Of a stretch of DNA of 64,000 nucleotides, positions 15,879 to 23,979 are shown one piece after another. Within the stretch, counting starts at the first letter, position 1, and each line of letters begins with the position of its first letter. Location: NCBI RefSeq assembly GCF_008704395.1, contig NZ_CP023695.1, forward strand, positions 6,758,001 through 6,822,000. The letters run 5' to 3'. Source of the stretch: Streptomyces alboniger. GTDB taxonomy: Bacteria > Actinomycetota > Actinomycetes > Streptomycetales > Streptomycetaceae. Position numbers and translations under genes: made by a program. The notes under the pieces were generated by a model. It was not told the DNA's origin and ran no database searches. It was given only the letters and a program-made list of their open reading frames with translations.

Positions 15879-17158
15879 CCGAACTGTTCGACCGCCACAA
15901 AGCGGTGCTGCCCGAGTGGCTCGCGCTCTACTACCAGCGGCCCCTCGAACTCACCCACGGAGAAGGCCGGCACGTCTGGGACGCCGAAGGGAAGAAGTAC
16001 CTCGACTTCTTCGGCGGCATCCTCACCACCATGACCGCGCACGCCCTGCCCGAGGTCACCAAGGCGGTGAGCGAGCAGGCCGGGCGGATCATCCACTCCT
16101 CGACGCTCTATCTGAACCGCCCGATGGTCGAACTCGCCGAGCGGATCGCGGCGTTGTCCGGCATCCCCGACGCCCGCGTCTTCTTCACCACCTCCGGCAC
16201 CGAGGCCAACGACGCGGCGCTGCTGCTCGCCACCGCCCACCGCCGCTCCAACCAGATCCTGGCGATGCGCAACGGCTATCACGGCCGCTCCTTCACGACC
16301 GTCGGCATCACCGGCAACCAGTCGTGGTCGCCGACCAGCCTCTCGCCGCTCCAGACGCTGTACGTGCACGGGGGCGTCCGCGGCCGGGGCCCGTACGCCG
16401 AGCTGAGCGACGCCGAGTTCACCGCGGCGTGCGTCGCCGACCTGCGGGACATGCTCGGCCAGGCCCGCGGGGGAGTGGCGGCGCTCATCGCCGAGCCGAT
16501 CCAGGGCGTCGGCGGCTTCACCTCGCCGCCCGACGGGCTGTACGCGGCGTTCCGCGAAGTGCTCGACGAGCACGGCATCCTGTGGATCGCCGACGAGGTG
16601 CAGACCGGCTGGGGCCGCACGGGCGAGCACTTCTGGGGCTGGCAGGCACACGCCGCGAGCGGCCCGCCGGACATGCTGACCTTCGCCAAGGGCATCGGCA
16701 ACGGCATGTCGATCGGTGGCGTGGTCGCCCGCGCCGAGGTGATGAACTCCCTGGACGCCAACTCCATCTCGACGTTCGGCGGCTCCCCGGTCACCATGGC
16801 GGCGGGCCTCGCCAACCTCTCGTACCTCCTGGAGCACGACCTCCAGGGCAACGCCCGGCGCGTCGGGGGCCTGCTCATCGAGCGGCTGCGGGCCATCTGC
16901 GCCCAGCTGCCCGTCGTACGCGAAGTGCGCGGGCGCGGCCTGATGATCGGCATCGAACTGGTCGAGCCCGGCACGGACGAGCCGAACCAGCGTGCCGCCG
17001 CCGCGGTCCTCGAAGCGGCGCGCGAGGGCGGCCTGCTCATCGGCAAGGGAGGCGGCCACGACACCAGCGTCCTGCGCGTCGCCCCGCCGCTCTCGCTGAC
17101 GGTCGCGGAGGCGGAGGAGGGCGCGGCCATCCTCGAACAGGCCCTGCGCGGCGTCTAG
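15875..17158 (+). CDS. Class III PLP-dependent aminotransferase, probably beta-alanine or beta-aminoisobutyrate
   Basis: This 427-aa aminotransferase is of the AGXT2/omega-transaminase group. PLP-binding features are present: TTSGTEAND (phosphate loop), Asp240 in IADEVQTGWGRTG and the Schiff-base Lys272 in TFAKGIGNG. The GTG start lies in a 4-bp overlap with the upstream amidase stop, which fixes it and implies translational coupling. In this operon the likely donor is beta-alanine or 3-aminoisobutyrate released by the amidase, giving malonate semialdehydes. Exact substrate cannot be read from the sequence. Confidence 0.88.
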   Translation: MTELFDRHKAVLPEWLALYYQRPLELTHGEGRHVWDAEGKKYLDFFGGILTTMTAHALPEVTKAVSEQAGRIIHSSTLYLNRPMVELAERIAALSGIPDARVFFTTSGTEANDAALLLATAHRRSNQILAMRNGYHGRSFTTVGITGNQSWSPTSLSPLQTLYVHGGVRGRGPYAELSDAEFTAACVADLRDMLGQARGGVAALIAEPIQGVGGFTSPPDGLYAAFREVLDEHGILWIADEVQTGWGRTGEHFWGWQAHAASGPPDMLTFAKGIGNGMSIGGVVARAEVMNSLDANSISTFGGSPVTMAAGLANLSYLLEHDLQGNARRVGGLLIERLRAICAQLPVVREVRGRGLMIGIELVEPGTDEPNQRAAAAVLEAAREGGLLIGKGGGHDTSVLRVAPPLSLTVAEAEEGAAILEQALRGV

Positions 17159-17190
17159 TTCACCTGGCCCACCGGGGGCGCCGCCGGCAC

Positions 17191-17203
17191 GTACGTCACG
17201 TAC
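17191..17203. promoter_or_regulatory. Inverted repeat upstream of the dihydropyrimidinase gene
   Basis: GTACGT-C-ACGTAC is a perfect 6-bp inverted repeat with a 1-base centre, 39 bp before the dihydropyrimidinase start in an 84-bp gap. It may be an internal operator of the cluster. Confidence 0.3.
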
Positions 17204-17242
17204 CCCTGTCTCGTACCCTGCGCAGAAGAGGGAGTGCACTAC

Positions 17243-18646
17243 ATGAGTACCCGCACCCTGATCCGCGGCGGACTCGTCGTCACCGCCGCCGAGGAGACCC
17301 ACGCCGACGTACTGATCGAGGACGGCCGCATCGCCGCGCTCGCCGCGAGCGGCAGCGCCGCGGCGGGGGCGTGGAGCGCCGAACGCGTCATCGACGCCAC
17401 CGACAGGTACGTGATCCCGGGCGGCGTCGACGCCCATACGCACATGGAGTTCCCGTTCGGCGGCACCTTCTCCTCGGACACCTTCGAGACCGGGACCCGG
17501 GCGGCGGCCTGGGGCGGTACCACCACCATCGTCGACTTCGCGGTGCAGTCCAAGGGCAAGGCGCTGCGGGCGGGGCTGGACGCGTGGCACGCGAAGGCCG
17601 ACGGGAACTGCGCGATCGACTACGCCTTCCACATGATCGTGTCGGATGTGAACGAGGCGACGCTCAAGCAGATGGACGGGCTCGTCGAGGAGGGCGTCAG
17701 CTCGTTCAAGCTGTTCATGGCGTATCCGGGGGTCTTCTACTCGGACGACGGGCAGATCCTCCGCGCGATGCAGCGGGCCGGCGGGAACGGCGGGCTGATC
17801 ATGATGCACGCGGAGAACGGCATCGCGATCGACGTGCTCGTCGAGCAGGCGCTGGCCCGCGGCCGGACGGACCCCCGCTACCACGGCGAGGTGAGAAAGG
17901 CCCTGCTGGAGGCCGAGGCCACACACCGCGCGATCAAACTCGCGCAGGTGGCGGGAGCGCCGCTGTACGTGGTGCACGTGTCGGCGCGGGAGGCGGTGGC
18001 CGAGCTGACGCGGGCCAGGGACGAGGGCTTGCCGGTCTTCGGGGAGACCTGCCCGCAGTACCTGTTCCTGTCCACGGACAACCTCGCCGAGCCGGACTTC
18101 CAGGGGGCGAAGTACGTGTGCAGCACGCCGCTGCGTCCCCAGGAGCACCAGGCGGCACTCTGGCGCGGCCTGCGCACGAACGACCTGCAAGTGGTCTCGA
18201 CGGACCACTGCCCGTTCTGCTTCTCCGGGCAGAAGGAACTCGGCCGCGGCGACTTCTCCAAGATCCCCAACGGGATGCCCGGTGTGGAGCACCGCATGGA
18301 CCTCCTCCACCAGGCAGTCGTCGACGGGCACCTCTCGCGCCGCCGCTGGATCGAGATCGCCTGCGCGACACCGGCCCGCATGTTCGGCCTGTACCCGAAG
18401 AAGGGCACGATCGCGCCGGGCGCGGACGCCGACGTCGTGATCTACGACCCGCACGCGGAGCAGACGATCTCGGCGGCCACGCACCACATGAACGTCGACT
18501 ACTCGGCGTACGAGGGAAAGCGCCTGACCGGCCGGGTGGAGACGGTCCTGTCACGCGGCGAACCGGTCATCACGCAAAGGGAGTTCACCGGCCGCGCCGG
18601 CCACGGCGCGTACACCGCGCGCGGCACCTGCCAGTACCTGGATTGA
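17243..18646 (+). CDS. hydA: Dihydropyrimidinase / D-hydantoinase
   Basis: This binuclear zinc amidohydrolase (467 aa) opens dihydrouracil, dihydrothymine or hydantoins to N-carbamoyl amino acids. All metal ligands are visible: His65 and His67 (DAHTHMEF), carbamylated Lys156 (SFKLFMAYPG), His189 (MMHAENG), His245 (YVVHVSA) and Asp321 (STDHCPF). The ATG at 17243 follows GGGAG by 8 nt; a GTG three codons earlier is less well placed. It acts one step before the beta-ureidopropionase encoded at 15036. No dihydropyrimidine dehydrogenase gene is next to it. Confidence 0.92.
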   Translation: MSTRTLIRGGLVVTAAEETHADVLIEDGRIAALAASGSAAAGAWSAERVIDATDRYVIPGGVDAHTHMEFPFGGTFSSDTFETGTRAAAWGGTTTIVDFAVQSKGKALRAGLDAWHAKADGNCAIDYAFHMIVSDVNEATLKQMDGLVEEGVSSFKLFMAYPGVFYSDDGQILRAMQRAGGNGGLIMMHAENGIAIDVLVEQALARGRTDPRYHGEVRKALLEAEATHRAIKLAQVAGAPLYVVHVSAREAVAELTRARDEGLPVFGETCPQYLFLSTDNLAEPDFQGAKYVCSTPLRPQEHQAALWRGLRTNDLQVVSTDHCPFCFSGQKELGRGDFSKIPNGMPGVEHRMDLLHQAVVDGHLSRRRWIEIACATPARMFGLYPKKGTIAPGADADVVIYDPHAEQTISAATHHMNVDYSAYEGKRLTGRVETVLSRGEPVITQREFTGRAGHGAYTARGTCQYLD

Positions 18647-18667
18647 CCGGGTGGGCGCCGCTGCCCG

Positions 18668-19213
18668 CTACCGCGCTCGCCATTCGGTGGCGAGGACCGC
18701 CCAGTTCTGCTTGTCGTAGCGGGTGCCCTCGTAGGGCCAGGCCTCGCGCTGCACCCCTTCGAGCGTCATGCCGAGCCGCTCGGCCACCGCCGCGCTGCGA
18801 GCGTTGTCGGCCCGGCAGCGCCACTCGGCGCGGTGGAGGCCCCGGGTGGTGAACGCCCAGTCAAGGAGCGTGCGGCAGGCCTCGGTGACCAGGCCGTCCC
18901 CCTCGGCCGCCGGCTCCAGCCAGCAGCCGGCCTCGCACGAGCCCGACGCGGCGTCGAAGGCCACGAACAGGACGCCGCCGACCAGCGTGCCGTCCCGCCA
19001 GATGCCGTAGAGGCGGGCGCCGTCCGCGGCCTGGCGCTCGGCGTACCGGCGCAGCGTGTCCCGGGCGCCGTCGACGTCGTCGGTGATGAACCTGCTCCCC
19101 ACCCACGGCCGGATGTGCTCGCGCGCCCGGTCGAGATGGGCCGCGAACTCATCGGCGTGCCACACCTCCAGAGGGCGCAGGTGGGCGTTGTCCCGCAGCG
19201 GGAGGGAGAACAT
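18668..19213 (-). CDS. GNAT acetyltransferase, RimJ/RimL type
   Basis: This is a 181-aa GNAT enzyme that transfers an acetyl group from acetyl-CoA, probably to an N-terminal amine or a small molecule. The fold is recognisable from LRPLEVWHADEFAAHL, the acetyl-CoA strand-loop CWLEPAAEGDGLVTEACRTL (a degenerate pyrophosphate loop) and the C-terminal NARSAAVAERLGMTLEG. The ATG at 19213 is preceded by GGGG with 5 nt spacing. It is divergent from a TetR gene across 48 bp and so may be its target. Substrate is unknown. Confidence 0.82.
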   Translation of the reverse strand: MFSLPLRDNAHLRPLEVWHADEFAAHLDRAREHIRPWVGSRFITDDVDGARDTLRRYAERQAADGARLYGIWRDGTLVGGVLFVAFDAASGSCEAGCWLEPAAEGDGLVTEACRTLLDWAFTTRGLHRAEWRCRADNARSAAVAERLGMTLEGVQREAWPYEGTRYDKQNWAVLATEWRAR

Positions 19214-19240
19214 CAGGACCCCATTCACACAACAAGCGTT

Positions 19241-19256
19241 ACGGTTATGTACCGTG
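19241..19256. promoter_or_regulatory. Operator/promoter between the GNAT and TetR genes
   Basis: ACGGT-N5-ACCGT is an inverted repeat (19241-19255). Within it TACCGT (19250-19255) stands 6 nt before the TetR ATG, the spacing of a leaderless -10 box. Binding by the TetR protein would block its own promoter and lie close to the divergent GNAT start. Confidence 0.4.
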
Positions 19257-19261
19257 GCAGC

Positions 19262-19858
19262 ATGCCACGTACCAAGGGCGATCACGAAGCCCGTCGCCGT
19301 GATGTGTCCGAGGCGGTCTGGCGGGTCCTGGCCGCGCACGGCTTCGGCGGGCTGACGATGCGCGCCGTCGCCGCCGAACTCGGCGCCACCACCGGCCTGC
19401 TCACCCACTACTTCCGCACCAAGCGAGATCTGGTCGCCTACGCTCTCGACCTGCTGGAGCGGCGCACCGCCGCCCGCCCCAGACGCACCGCGGGCCCCGG
19501 CGTGTCCGCCGTGCGCGCCGCCCTGCTGGACATCCTGCCGCTGACGGATGAGGCCACCGACAGCAACCGCGTCTGGGTCTCCTCCTGGGACACCGCGCTC
19601 GCCGACCCCGAACTGGGCGCCGACCACGCCCGCAAGTACGCACGGAGCCGGGACAAGCTGCGCGACCTGATCGCGGAGGCCCAGCGGCTCGGCGAGCTGT
19701 CCCCGGGCGACCCCGCCCGCATCGCCGCCGGCGCACAGGCCTTCGTCCTCGGCCTCGTGGTGCAGGCCCTCCTCGACGCCCCGGCGTTCCCGCCGCACCG
19801 CCAGGTCGAACTCCTCGACGACCACCTGGCCGCACTCGTCCCCACGCCCGGCGGCTGA
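19262..19858 (+). CDS. TetR-family transcriptional regulator
   Basis: This 198-aa regulator has an N-terminal HTH (about residues 12-58: LTMRAVAAELGATTGLLTHYF, recognition helix in GLLTHYFRTKRD) and a BetI-like C-terminal ligand domain. The ATG at 19262 is chosen over an ATG at 19247 because the -10-like TACCGT lies between them. It sits between the dihydropyrimidinase and LLM oxidoreductase genes and is divergent from the GNAT gene. It could sense a pyrimidine-pathway intermediate or a substrate of the GNAT enzyme. Confidence 0.85.
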   Translation: MPRTKGDHEARRRDVSEAVWRVLAAHGFGGLTMRAVAAELGATTGLLTHYFRTKRDLVAYALDLLERRTAARPRRTAGPGVSAVRAALLDILPLTDEATDSNRVWVSSWDTALADPELGADHARKYARSRDKLRDLIAEAQRLGELSPGDPARIAAGAQAFVLGLVVQALLDAPAFPPHRQVELLDDHLAALVPTPGG

Positions 19859-19903
19859 CACGGCGAGGTCCTCTTGCCAAGGGCCGGGGGGAAGTCCACG
19901 ATT

Positions 19904-19933
19904 GTCCCTCCTCGGATCACCTCCGAGGTGACA
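19904..19933. promoter_or_regulatory. Nested inverted repeat upstream of the LLM oxidoreductase
   Basis: CCTCGGA-TCACC-TCCGAGG (19910-19928) is a perfect 7-bp dyad. It is flanked by TGTC (19904-19907) and GACA (19930-19933), which add an outer symmetric pair. It ends 29 bp before the start codon and upstream of the AGGAGG ribosome site, so it could be an operator or a leader hairpin. Confidence 0.4.
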
Positions 19934-19961
19934 GCCGGCACGTGCACCAGGAGGCCCCGCT

Positions 19962-20960
19962 GTGGATTTCGGACTTGTGCTGCAAACGGACCCGCCCGCC
20001 TCGGCGGTCGTCGGACTCATGCGGCGCGCGGAGCGCAACGGCTTCCGCTACGGCTGGACGTTCGACTCCACGGTTTTGTGGCAGGAGCCGTTCGTCATCT
20101 ACAGCCGCATCCTCGAACACACCACGCGGCTGACGGTGGGCCCCATGGTCACCAACCCGGGCACCAGGACCTGGGAGGTCACCGCCTCCACGTTCGCCAC
20201 GCTCAACGACATGTACGGCAACCGCACGGTCTGCGGCATCGGGCGCGGGGACTCCGCGATGCGCGTCGCGGGCCGCAGGCCGAACACGCTGGCCCGGCTC
20301 GGCGAGGCGATCGACGTCATCCGCGACCTCGCCGAGGGGCGCGAGGCGGACGTCGACGGGCAGCGGCTGCGGCTGCCCTGGGTGCGGGAGGGGAAGCTGC
20401 CGGTGTGGATGGCGGCGTACGGCCCCAAGGCGCTCGCGCTCGCCGGGCAGCGGGCGGACGGGTTCATCCTCCAGCTCGCCGACCCCTATCTGACCGAGCA
20501 CATGGTGAAGGCCGTGCGGGACGCGGCGGCCGCGGCGGGGCGTGACCCGGGCGACGTGAAGATCTGCGTCGCGGCGCCCGCGTACGTCGGCGACGACCTC
20601 GCGCACGCCCGTGAGCAGTGCCGGTGGTTCGGCGGGATGGTCGGCAACCACGTCGCCGACCTGGTCACCAGGTACGGCGAGGACTCCTCCGTGGTGCCGC
20701 GCTCCCTCACCGAGTACATCAAGGCGCGGGAGGGCTACGACTACAGCCACCACGGGCGGGCCGGGAACCCGGACACGGCCTTCGTGCCCGACGAGATCGT
20801 CGACCGGTTCTGCCTCCTCGGCCCCGTCGACTCCCACCTCGAACGGCTGCGGGAGCTGAGGGAGTTGGGGGTCGACCAGTTCGCCCTGTACGCGATGCAC
20901 GACGCCCGGGAGGAAGTGATCGACGCGTACGGCACGTCGGTCATCCCGCAGCTCACCTGA
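19962..20960 (+). CDS. LLM-class flavin/F420-dependent oxidoreductase, TIGR03842-like
   Basis: This 332-aa TIM-barrel oxidoreductase belongs to the luciferase-like family. It starts MDFGLVLQTDPPASAVVGLM from a GTG preceded by AGGAGG with 7 nt spacing. Typical elements include LTVGPMVTNPGTR, RTVCGIGRGDSAMR and VWMAAYGPKALALAGQRADG. I recall this subfamily (TIGR03842) near hydantoinase genes in actinobacteria. Its proximity to the pyrimidine module suggests a redox step in that pathway, but whether it uses F420 or FMN and what it oxidises or reduces is not visible. Its 3' end overlaps the convergent hydrolase gene by 8 bp. Confidence 0.85.
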   Translation: MDFGLVLQTDPPASAVVGLMRRAERNGFRYGWTFDSTVLWQEPFVIYSRILEHTTRLTVGPMVTNPGTRTWEVTASTFATLNDMYGNRTVCGIGRGDSAMRVAGRRPNTLARLGEAIDVIRDLAEGREADVDGQRLRLPWVREGKLPVWMAAYGPKALALAGQRADGFILQLADPYLTEHMVKAVRDAAAAAGRDPGDVKICVAAPAYVGDDLAHAREQCRWFGGMVGNHVADLVTRYGEDSSVVPRSLTEYIKAREGYDYSHHGRAGNPDTAFVPDEIVDRFCLLGPVDSHLERLRELRELGVDQFALYAMHDAREEVIDAYGTSVIPQLT

Positions 20961-21678
20961 GGGACGAGGTGAACGCGAGGAGCAGATCCGCCGTCCGCAG
21001 CGGGGATTCGAGCATCGGGGTGTGGCCGACGCCCGGGAGGAGTTCGAGCCGCAGCCCGGGGACTTCGCGGTAACGCTCGGCGGAGGAGGGCTGCCGGCGG
21101 CGGTCATGGGTCCCGACGATCACCATGAGTGGCACCGTCAACTGGGCCAGCCGTGCGGTCAGTTCACGCCTGTCGAGGTACGCGAGTGACTTGGTGTCCA
21201 GGGCCCGCCGGATCGCGGCGTCGTTCCGTACGCGCCACATCCACCGGCCGAGCACGGGTACCGTGACGAGGCGGGCGGGAAAGGGCTGCGGGAGATGGGC
21301 GTCGGGGCTCGGCCCGGTGTTGATGAGCGCCAACGCGCCCACCAGGTCGGGCCGTTGCTCGGCCAGGGCCGTGCCCACCAGGCCGCCCGTCGAGTGCCCG
21401 GCCACTGCGGCCCGGTCCACGCCGATACCGTCCAGGGCCCCGGCGACCCGGCGGGCCTGGGCCGGGATGTCGTCATCGCCCCGAGGCGGCCGCGCCGACC
21501 TGCCGTGCCCGGGAAGGTCGACGCGGAGCACGCGGTGGGCCCGCGCCAGCGCCGGGACCACGGGGTCCCACCAGGCCGTCGAGCCCGCGAGGCCGTGGAT
21601 CAGGACCAGGGCGGGCGCGTCCGGCGGCCCGCTCGCGGTGACGTGCACCTCGGTGTTCTTCGTGTCGTGATTCCGCAT
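20953..21678 (-). CDS. Alpha/beta-fold hydrolase
   Basis: This is a 241-aa cytosolic alpha/beta hydrolase without signal peptide. The catalytic triad is complete: Ser96 in GHSTGG, Asp192 in GTHDRR and His219 in GVGHTP. The oxyanion-hole motif LIHGLAGS is near residue 27. A small cap lies between residues about 125 and 175. The substrate is unknown; esterases, lactonases and C-C hydrolases share this pattern. It converges on the LLM oxidoreductase gene and may share a leftward transcript with no other gene, since the AraC gene ends 27 bp upstream of its start. Confidence 0.85.
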   Translation of the reverse strand: MRNHDTKNTEVHVTASGPPDAPALVLIHGLAGSTAWWDPVVPALARAHRVLRVDLPGHGRSARPPRGDDDIPAQARRVAGALDGIGVDRAAVAGHSTGGLVGTALAEQRPDLVGALALINTGPSPDAHLPQPFPARLVTVPVLGRWMWRVRNDAAIRRALDTKSLAYLDRRELTARLAQLTVPLMVIVGTHDRRRQPSSAERYREVPGLRLELLPGVGHTPMLESPLRTADLLLAFTSSLR

Positions 21679-21705
21679 GCCTCCACCGTCGTGGAGCCCG
21701 GTGGC

Positions 21706-22617
21706 TCACGTCTTGGAGAAATGTTCCCCTGCTGGGGCCCCTGGGGTTCCTGGGGTTCCCGGGGTGTCATGAGTGCCTGAGGTGCCCGGAGCGGTCGAAG
21801 TGCCCGGAGCGCTGAGGGCGCCCGGAGCGCGCAGAGCACGCGGCGTGATCCCGGCGAAGTCCCGTACGTCACGGTGCATATGGGACTGGTCGGCGTAGCC
21901 GCACACCGCGGCGACCTCGGCGGGGTCCCGGCCCGCCGACAGGCCGCGCGCGGCCCGGTCGAAGCGGACGAGCATCGCGGCGCGCTTGGGGGTCATCCCA
22001 ATCTGGGTGCCGAACCGTGACCACAGCCGCTTGCGGCTCCAACCGCACGACTGCGCGAGGTCATTGACCCGCACGCGGCCCCGCCGGGCGACGATGTGCC
22101 GCCATACGGCCGCCACCTCGGGATCCACCGGCATGCCCGATCCGACCCGCTCGGCGAGGAACGCGCTCAGCAGAGTGAAGCGCCCCTCCCACCCCGACGC
22201 GGCCGCCAACTGCTCGCGCAGGCGCTGCTCCTGGCGCCCCCACAGGTCCGTCAGGTCGATCACACGGCCCTCGCGGTCGGTGGGGGAGAGGCCCAGAGTC
22301 GAGTACGCCGTGACGGGCGAGAGGCGGACCTCGACACAGTGGACGCGCCGCCCACGGATGCGGGTCGGGCCGGGCGACATACCGGCGGCGAGGCCGCCCA
22401 ACATCTCACTCCCGTCGGCCTGTTCGACGCCAATAGAGTCGCCGCCGAACTCGAAGACCACCGTCACGGCCGGCTGGGGGAGCACCCACGAGTCGAGGCC
22501 CATGGCGTCCCGGTCGCGGAACCCGGCCATGTCCACGCCGTCGAACGGCGTGCCGCCGCGCGGGCGGGCGACTTCCCACCCGGGCAGCAAATCGGGGGTG
22601 AACGGATCCGGGCCCAT
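21706..22617 (-). CDS. AraC-family transcriptional regulator with low-complexity tail
   Basis: This 303-aa regulator has an N-terminal sensor half (about 1-160) and a C-terminal double HTH (about 165-265). The first helix-turn-helix is around VNDLAQSCGWSRKRLWSRF and the second around AEVAAVCGYADQSHMHRD. After the second HTH there is an unusual tail of about 40 residues made of APGT/TPGT repeats, encoded by a visibly repetitive stretch at 21725-21835. The ligand is unknown. The adjacent alpha/beta hydrolase gene downstream may be a target. Confidence 0.85.
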   Translation of the reverse strand: MGPDPFTPDLLPGWEVARPRGGTPFDGVDMAGFRDRDAMGLDSWVLPQPAVTVVFEFGGDSIGVEQADGSEMLGGLAAGMSPGPTRIRGRRVHCVEVRLSPVTAYSTLGLSPTDREGRVIDLTDLWGRQEQRLREQLAAASGWEGRFTLLSAFLAERVGSGMPVDPEVAAVWRHIVARRGRVRVNDLAQSCGWSRKRLWSRFGTQIGMTPKRAAMLVRFDRAARGLSAGRDPAEVAAVCGYADQSHMHRDVRDFAGITPRALRAPGALSAPGTSTAPGTSGTHDTPGTPGTPGAPAGEHFSKT

Positions 22618-22627
22618 GCGGTTCAGG

Positions 22628-23209
22628 CTACCGGGCGTGCGCCTGCCACTTCTGGTCGATCTCCCGCATCAGCTGCGGATACACGAGCAGGTGCCGGAAC
22701 GGGGCGATCGCGGCCATGTAAGCCTTCCCGAAGAGCCCGTTGGGCTTCACCAGGACGGCCATCTGCCCCCGGTAGCCGCCCTTGCCGTCGGGCACCCAGC
22801 TCAGGTGCATCACCCCGTGGACGGTCCGGTTGCCCAGCTCCGAGGCCCATTCGTCGTCCCTCAGATAGACGGAGGTGAAGGGCAGGGAGTCGAACTCCGG
22901 TCCCGCCGGGCCCTCGCGCAGGTCCGCGGGGAGCCGGTCGCGCAGCGTCGGGACGCGCGATCCGACACCGGAGTCCGGGTCGTCCCAGCCGAAGAGCTTG
23001 CCGAGCTTCCAGCGGATCGCGAAGAGGGCGCGGGAGACGCGGGACGGGCTCTCCGACGTATCGCCCTTGACGGTGTCCTGGATCAGCAGTGGGAAGTCAC
23101 CGGGCCCGCCCGGCGTCGGCAGCGCCCACACGTCGTACAGGCGGAAGTCGCGGGTGATCTCGTGTATCCGCCAGGGCCGTGACGTGTGCGCGCTGTTCGG
23201 GAGCTTCAT
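22628..23209 (-). CDS. DUF2867-domain protein
   Basis: This 193-aa protein matches my recollection of stand-alone DUF2867 proteins of Streptomyces: it opens MKLPNSAHTSRPWRIHEI, has DFRLYDVWALPTPGGP, and ends with a VKPNGLFGKAYMAAIAPF region. DUF2867 is thought to have a START/SRPBCC-like lipid- or small-molecule-binding fold; no activity is established. Its ATG overlaps the TetR stop in ATGA, so the regulator and this protein form a coupled two-gene operon. A second DUF2867 copy is fused to an SDR at 25951. Confidence 0.82.
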   Translation of the reverse strand: MKLPNSAHTSRPWRIHEITRDFRLYDVWALPTPGGPGDFPLLIQDTVKGDTSESPSRVSRALFAIRWKLGKLFGWDDPDSGVGSRVPTLRDRLPADLREGPAGPEFDSLPFTSVYLRDDEWASELGNRTVHGVMHLSWVPDGKGGYRGQMAVLVKPNGLFGKAYMAAIAPFRHLLVYPQLMREIDQKWQAHAR

Positions 23210-23841
23210 GACGGTGCCTCCGTGTGGTCGGTCGTGCGCTCAGTGGGCGAGTACGAGCAGGGATCGATGCCGAGGACGCCCGCGACGGCGCGGACGGTGA
23301 GCAGCTCGTCGTGCGGTTCCTGGCCGGACAGGGCGATCGCCGTGCCGTCGAGCGCGCCGACGAAGGCCAGGGCGAGGGTGCGGACCGGTGGGCCTGGCGG
23401 GATCGCGCCCGCCTCCCGCGCCGCGCCGATGAGGCTTTCGCAGCGCGTGACGAGATTCTCGTAGGCCCGCTCGATCTCGTGCGCGACGGGGTGGTCCTGG
23501 CCGCTGAACTCCAGCCGGAGCGCGGTCGCCACCCGGGCGCCGTTGCGCCGGCAGTAGACGGCGTGGCCGCGCGCCAGGGTGAGCAGGGCCGCGACGGGGT
23601 GCCGCTCCCGCTCGATGAGGGGCCCGACCTCCTCCATCCAGGTCTCGCCGATCCACTGGATCACGGCCAGCGTCAGATCCTGCTTGTCCTTGAACTGGTG
23701 GTAGAGCGCGCCGCGGGTGTAGCCCGCCTCGCGCGCCACCTGTTCGAGTACGAGGTTTCCGTAGCCGTAGCGGGACAGGCCCCGCGTGGCCGACGCCAGA
23801 ATCGCGCCGCGCGTACGGGCCCGTCGCTCGGCTTGAGTCAC
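23206..23841 (-). CDS. TetR-family transcriptional regulator of the DUF2867 operon
   Basis: This regulator (211 aa from the chosen GTG) has an N-terminal HTH (LVLEQVAREAGYTRGALYHQF, about residues 28-48) and a C-terminal ligand domain with a CRRNGAR segment. The frame extends upstream to an ATG at 23862, but that codon lies inside a palindrome that looks like the operator. The GTG with AGGTG 8 nt upstream is therefore preferred, at moderate certainty. It precedes the DUF2867 gene with a 4-bp overlap and probably autoregulates the pair. Confidence 0.85.
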   Translation of the reverse strand: MTQAERRARTRGAILASATRGLSRYGYGNLVLEQVAREAGYTRGALYHQFKDKQDLTLAVIQWIGETWMEEVGPLIERERHPVAALLTLARGHAVYCRRNGARVATALRLEFSGQDHPVAHEIERAYENLVTRCESLIGAAREAGAIPPGPPVRTLALAFVGALDGTAIALSGQEPHDELLTVRAVAGVLGIDPCSYSPTERTTDHTEAPS

Positions 23842-23853
23842 TCGCTCAGCACC

Positions 23854-23874
23854 TACATGCATGTATGTATGTTA
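23854..23874. promoter_or_regulatory. Probable TetR operator
   Basis: TACATGCATGTA (23854-23865) is a perfect 12-bp palindrome, extended on one side by TGTATGTTA. It is strikingly AT-rich for this genome and sits directly upstream of the TetR-DUF2867 operon. Confidence 0.6.
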
Positions 23875-23979
23875 CTGCGGCAGTCCGCCGCCCGTAACCC
23901 GTTCACGCGGTGTACGGGGCCGCGGCGGGGTCCGGTATCGACTGAAATGGGTGGGCCTGGGTCGTGACATGATTCCTGA

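Noticed and set aside
15854..18487. Long antisense open frame of 877 codons opposite the aminotransferase and dihydropyrimidinase
   Set aside because: It is the mirror of two convincing enzyme genes; composition is Arg/Gly/Val-rich with no family motif, a standard GC-bias artefact.
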